From the NCBI RefSeq assembly GCF_023952475.1, contig NZ_JALHRX010000019.1:33589-97588 (forward strand): a DNA stretch of 64,000 nt. The letters are read 5' to 3'. Position numbers and translations under genes: made by a program. Shown piece after piece: positions 60,991-64,000 of the stretch. Position 1 is the first letter of the stretch; every line of letters starts with the position of its first letter. The notes beneath the pieces are model-generated. The model was given only the letters and a program-made list of their open reading frames with translations. It searched no databases and was not told the origin of the DNA. The stretch comes from Cupriavidus sp. WGlv3. Its GTDB lineage: Bacteria > Pseudomonadota > Gammaproteobacteria > Burkholderiales > Burkholderiaceae.

Positions 60991-61461
60991 ATGACAAGCG
61001 CGGCATACAGCAAGATCGTGGTGGCGGTGGACGGCAGCAGCACGTCAGACCTGGCGGTTGATGAAGCCATTCGCGTGGCATCCCCGGGCGGCGCCACCGT
61101 GCTGGCGCTCTATGTCGTCGATACCGGCACGCCCATGTTCGACGCCGGCTACTACGACCCCGGCCAGTTGCAGAAGGCCTTCGAGGACAGCGGTCAGCGA
61201 GCCCTGCAGGATGCAGCGCGACGGCTGGCTGGCGCCGGTGTCACGCATGAAACCCAACTCGTGACCGTGGCTGCGGTGCCTGGCGACATCGGTGCGTCCA
61301 TCAATGAGGCCGCGCGCCAATGGGGAGCTGACCTGCTGGTGATCGGCACGCATGGCCGGCGCGGCGTGCGCCGGCTGGTGCTGGGCAGCGTGGCCGAGGC
61401 GCTGATCCGCCAGTCCACCGTGCCGGTGCTGCTGGTGCGCGGCGAAGCGAAAGCCGATTGA
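60991..61461 (+). CDS. Universal stress protein (UspA family)
   Basis: 156 residues from ATG 60991 with GGAGG upstream. Single Usp domain: YSKIVVAVDGSSTSDLAVDE at the start, ATP-binding GTHGRRGVRRLVLGSVAEAL near the end, and STVPVLLVRG. Divergent from paaA; the promoter region is shared. Specific role unknown. Confidence 0.9.
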   Translation: MTSAAYSKIVVAVDGSSTSDLAVDEAIRVASPGGATVLALYVVDTGTPMFDAGYYDPGQLQKAFEDSGQRALQDAARRLAGAGVTHETQLVTVAAVPGDIGASINEAARQWGADLLVIGTHGRRGVRRLVLGSVAEALIRQSTVPVLLVRGEAKAD

Positions 61462-61481
61462 AGCGTCCCGCGGCAGCGGCC

Positions 61482-61760
61482 TTAGCCTGCAAAGCGGAAG
61501 TGGCCGCTGCGTAGCACGATTTCGCGCGCCTCGGTCAGCTCGAACAGGCTTTCTGCCAGGCGCTCGATGCGCTGGCGGTTATTGGTGAAGGCCACCACCA
61601 GGTCTTCTTCGCGCGGCGAGCGCGCGCCGAAATGGGCTTCGAGCGCCTCGGCGGTGACGGAATACAAGGTGGGACTGCCGTTGACCGTCGCGGGGCAGGA
61701 CAGCGTCAGGCTGGCTGCACAGTAGGTGGGGAGGCTGCGAGGGAACGTGATGTCTGGCAT
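61482..61760 (-). CDS. DUF1488 family protein
   Basis: 92 residues from ATG 61760. The pattern MPDITFPRS, TVNGSPTLYSVTAEAL, EAHFGA, VVAFTNNRQRIERLAESLFE and REIVLRSGHF matches DUF1488 small proteins of unknown function common in Burkholderiales. Convergent with the Usp gene. Confidence 0.8.
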   Translation of the reverse strand: MPDITFPRSLPTYCAASLTLSCPATVNGSPTLYSVTAEALEAHFGARSPREEDLVVAFTNNRQRIERLAESLFELTEAREIVLRSGHFRFAG

Positions 61761-61949
61761 GGCGTGCCTCGTGCTGGCGGCGGACGTATCCAATCAATAT
61801 AGGCCAAGGCCGAATTCCGTAAAGCCCCGCGGCAAGTGGCTGGTCCAGACGTTGTTTCCCTCGTTGGCCATTTCCCGCTGAACTGCGCATGCGTGCGACT
61901 TTGCCACGGTTGTTGCGATGCGGAAATTCGTCGTGGCGGCGCCCAATTG

Positions 61950-62013
61950 AGGCGAAAAAAAACCCACGCAGGTTGTGCGTGGGTTGGAATCCACCGAGGT
62001 GGTGGAGGAGACA
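61950..62013 (-). ncRNA. Candidate small RNA with anti-Shine-Dalgarno CUCCUCC motif
   Basis: Predicted from sequence only. On the minus strand the promoter-like TTGGTG (62048-62043) and TATAGT (62025-62020), 17 bp apart, would start a transcript near 62013. It contains CTCCTCC (62010-62004), a small hairpin with 5-bp arms CCACC/GGTGG (61991-62005) and ends in a strong terminator at 61985-61955 with a T-run. About 64 nt in all. CUCCUCC is complementary to GGAGGAG, so it could pair with ribosome binding sites. Alternatively this is the terminator region of the gene at 62122. Confidence 0.5.
61955..61985 (-). terminator. Rho-independent terminator
   Basis: AACCCACGCA (61961-61970) and TGCGTGGGTT (61976-61985) form a 10-bp stem around GGTTG, followed on the minus strand by T8 (61962-61955). 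It ends the candidate small RNA and can also serve the upstream minus-strand gene at 62122. Confidence 0.88.
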
Positions 62014-62019
62014 GACTTC

Positions 62020-62048
62020 ACTATACATGCTTTGTTGCGACGCACCAA
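62020..62048 (-). promoter_or_regulatory. Candidate promoter of the small RNA
   Basis: TTGGTG (62048-62043) and TATAGT (62025-62020) on the minus strand with a 17-bp spacer. Located between the stop of the SpmAB-like gene and the terminator. Confidence 0.5.
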
Positions 62049-62121
62049 GTGTAATGTGTCAATGTACGATGATGCGCACATTACTGTTGTAAGAAGACAA
62101 CAAGGGGGCAGCCTGGGGCGG

Positions 62122-63366
62122 TCAACGGAAAAGATATGCGGCGCCCACGGCACAAACAATTCCAGCCGCGTCCGCAACCAGCGCACAGCCAAGAGCATGC
62201 CGCGTGTTTCGCACATTGATGCTGCCGAAATAGACGGCCAGCACATAGAAGGTCGTTTCTGTCGACCCCTGGATAATCGCCGCAAGGCGTCCCTGGAACG
62301 AATCGACGCCGTAGGTCGTCATCACGTCGACCATCAAGCCGCGCGCACCCGCACCGGACAGGATCTTCATCAGGCCGACCGGCAGCGCGGGGACAAAGTC
62401 GGTGTTGATGCCCAGCATCCCAAAGCCCTGCATGAGCCAGCCCATCAGCACGTCCATGCAGCCCGCGGCGCGGAACAACCCAATGGCGATCAGGATCGCA
62501 ACCAGATAGGGAATGATCTGCACCGCGACGCCGAAACCTTCCTTGGCGCCGTCGATAAACGCCTCGTATACATTGACCCGGCGCAGCGCGCCGCAAATCA
62601 GGAAGAGGGTGATCAAGGACAGGATGAAGCCGGCGCCAGCCAGCGCTGTCACGGTGCCGACCTGCTCTGGCGGCGCATGTTGCAACCACGCGAACATTGC
62701 GCCAAGCAACGCGATCACCAGTCCGAACGTCACCAGTACCGCTGGCCGCAGCAGGTTGATCCGTTGGACCCAAGCCACCGCCAGCAATCCGGCCAGGCAG
62801 GCGCCGCCGGTGGCCAGCAGCGTCGGCAAGAAGATATCGGCGGCGTTGAAACCGACCAGCCCCTGCTTGACCGCGATGGCCTGGCGGATGGCGATGACCG
62901 AAGTCGGGATCAGCGTCAGCCCGGCAGAGTTCAGCACGATGAACATGATCTGCGCGTCGGTGGCAACGTCCGGGCGCCGGTTCAGCGTCTGCAGCTCGCG
63001 CATCGCGTTCAGGCCCAGCGGCGTGGCGGCGTTGTCGAGTCCGAGCAGGTTAGCGGACACGTTCATCATCATCGCGCCCTGTGCCGGATGACCCTGGGGC
63101 ACCCCGGGAAAGAAGTGCCGCAGCAGCGGGTTCACCAGCCGGGCAAAGGCGTCGACCACGCCGGCGCGCTCACCGATGCGCATGATGCCCAGCCACAGGC
63201 TCATTACCCCCGCCAGTCCTAGCGCGATCTCGAAGGCGGTGCGGGCGCTGTCGAACAGGCTGCTCAACATCGCCGGGAACACGGCGAGGTCGCCCTGGGC
63301 CACGCGGATACAGGCGGTGGAGAAGGAAATCAGGAAGAAGCCGAGCCAGACTACGTTCAGCGCCAT
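62122..63366 (-). CDS. Fused SpmA/SpmB-like nucleoside-recognition (Gate) membrane protein
   Basis: 414 residues from ATG 63366. Two nucleoside-recognition/Gate halves are fused: an SpmA-like part with LLGLDNAATPLGLNAMRELQ and LIPTSVIAIRQA, and an SpmB-like part with AKEGFGVAVQIIPYLVAIL and IIQGSTETTFYVLAVYFGS. In Bacillus SpmA and SpmB help spore dehydration, but such fusions are widespread in non-sporulating bacteria with unknown transport roles. About eight membrane helices. The longer open frame upstream of 63366 is not conserved. Confidence 0.85.
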   Translation of the reverse strand: MALNVVWLGFFLISFSTACIRVAQGDLAVFPAMLSSLFDSARTAFEIALGLAGVMSLWLGIMRIGERAGVVDAFARLVNPLLRHFFPGVPQGHPAQGAMMMNVSANLLGLDNAATPLGLNAMRELQTLNRRPDVATDAQIMFIVLNSAGLTLIPTSVIAIRQAIAVKQGLVGFNAADIFLPTLLATGGACLAGLLAVAWVQRINLLRPAVLVTFGLVIALLGAMFAWLQHAPPEQVGTVTALAGAGFILSLITLFLICGALRRVNVYEAFIDGAKEGFGVAVQIIPYLVAILIAIGLFRAAGCMDVLMGWLMQGFGMLGINTDFVPALPVGLMKILSGAGARGLMVDVMTTYGVDSFQGRLAAIIQGSTETTFYVLAVYFGSINVRNTRHALGCALVADAAGIVCAVGAAYLFR

Positions 63367-63444
63367 TGGAAAAAGAGAAGCGGGAAAAGGGAAAGCAGAA
63401 AAACGTGAAAACAAAGCCGGGAAGATCCCGGCACGTCGCGCAAC

Positions 63445-63831
63445 TCAGTCGATCACGGCCCCGCGCTCGGCGAGCAGCTCGCGCAAGACGGAGCGGTGAC
63501 AACGCGTTTCGTCCTCGCAATAGCAGCCCACCGAGAAATTGGTCTGGTGCGACAGCGCCGCCAGCAGGTCCAGCGTCCGGCTGGCGTCCGGCTCGGCCAT
63601 TTCCTTGCGAAAATGCCGCACGAACGCACGCCATTGCTTATCGTCGGTCGCATGCAGCGCCTGTGTGACCAGTTCTGGCGACGGCGAAAGCGCCGGATAC
63701 CAGACATCATAATAATCGCGGCTCGCAAACTCCGATTTGGGCACGCCCCGCGGCGGCCGGCGCACGGTCCCGACGCGCAGGCCCTCGTCAGCGGCGCGCG
63801 GTGTACCCAGTCTTACGATTCTGATGGTCAT
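63445..63831 (-). CDS. DUF488 family protein
   Basis: 128 residues from ATG 63831. DUF488 signature: the conserved VGCYCEDETRCHRSVLRELL close to the C-terminus with the cysteines and histidine of the family, and DYYDVWYPALSPS in the middle. Function unknown; some members sit near DNA-repair or stress genes. It lies 78 bp upstream of the SpmAB-like gene on the same strand. Confidence 0.82.
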   Translation of the reverse strand: MTIRIVRLGTPRAADEGLRVGTVRRPPRGVPKSEFASRDYYDVWYPALSPSPELVTQALHATDDKQWRAFVRHFRKEMAEPDASRTLDLLAALSHQTNFSVGCYCEDETRCHRSVLRELLAERGAVID

Positions 63832-64000
63832 GGGGATCCCGGGTTTGGCTCTGGCCGCCATGCAGGGCCGCAGCGACGGCGTGCCTGCTTCGCTCCAGCC
63901 CCAGATCATGAATCATGGTGCTGCGGCTGACAAACAGGTGCTCATTGTGGTGCTCATTGGGGAGGACTTTCCGGCGTCATCGAATTATTTCGTGGAATTG
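63832..64000. other. Window end, no gene recognised
   Basis: 169 bp upstream of the DUF488 gene. The last 60 bp are AT-richer and include a repeated TGCTCATTG (near 63939 and 63950). No complete frame or promoter is evident. Confidence 0.4.

Noticed and set aside
1..64000. CRISPR arrays, insertion sequences, phage genes, rRNA
   Set aside because: No regularly spaced direct repeats with spacers, transposase or integrase motifs, phage structural genes, or rRNA sequence were recognised in the window.

Overview
This is a high-GC (roughly two-thirds G+C) bacterial chromosomal window. Gene content and protein sequences point to a betaproteobacterium of the Burkholderiales, most likely Cupriavidus or a close Ralstonia relative: a complete sox cluster, the diaA/dolP neighbourhood, a fused IorAB, a paaABCDE operon, a type II secretion operon and Burkholderiales-type intergenic palindromes. 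Almost every base pair is coding and most gaps are under 200 bp. The assignment is inferred from protein character only; no rRNA is present.

Left part (1-15430). An incomplete rlpA is followed by rsmI, divergent from yraN-diaA-dolP (envelope, replication timing). Next comes a sulfur-oxidation island: flavocytochrome c sulfide dehydrogenase (fccA-fccB), an EamA-type exporter, an ArsR-family sulfur regulator with a palindrome at its start, then soxC, soxD, a small cytochrome c, soxY, soxZ, a secreted DsrE-like protein, soxA, soxX, soxW and soxB. Together these encode periplasmic oxidation of sulfide and thiosulfate to sulfate. A tRNA-Ala(CGC) with its own promoter and terminator closes the region.

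Middle part (15430-35400). This is a mosaic of single genes and short operons: a glycosyltransferase-like protein, an orphan beta-propeller-like lipoprotein with its own terminator, an RpiR regulator beside an Asp/Glu-racemase-like gene that lacks both expected catalytic cysteines, a cation diffusion facilitator, tag, a remnant of an MHS-type permease, a DODA-type dioxygenase, two overlapping MFS transporters, VOC and GFA proteins, an HD-domain protein, fused indolepyruvate ferredoxin oxidoreductase and a NYN-LOTUS protein. The convergent gap between the CDF gene and tag is unusual, with five GTATAC hexamers, an inverted repeat and DnaA-box-like sites.

Type II secretion and NO detoxification (35480-50033). 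gspG-H-I-J-K-L-M-N-D-E-F form one minus-strand operon. The missing gspC lies 2.1 kb away on the other strand, and an nsrR-hmp pair with NsrR-type operators sits between them.

Right part (50034-64000). An EF-hand protein, an Lrp-type regulator, a GNAT protein, a kefF-kefC-like pair, a TetR regulator (paaR candidate) with a DUF1835 protein, paaABCDE driven by a strong promoter with an embedded palindrome, a universal stress protein, DUF1488, a fused SpmA/SpmB-like membrane protein and a DUF488 protein. A candidate ~64-nt small RNA with a CUCCUCC (anti-Shine-Dalgarno) segment lies on the minus strand at about 61950-62013.
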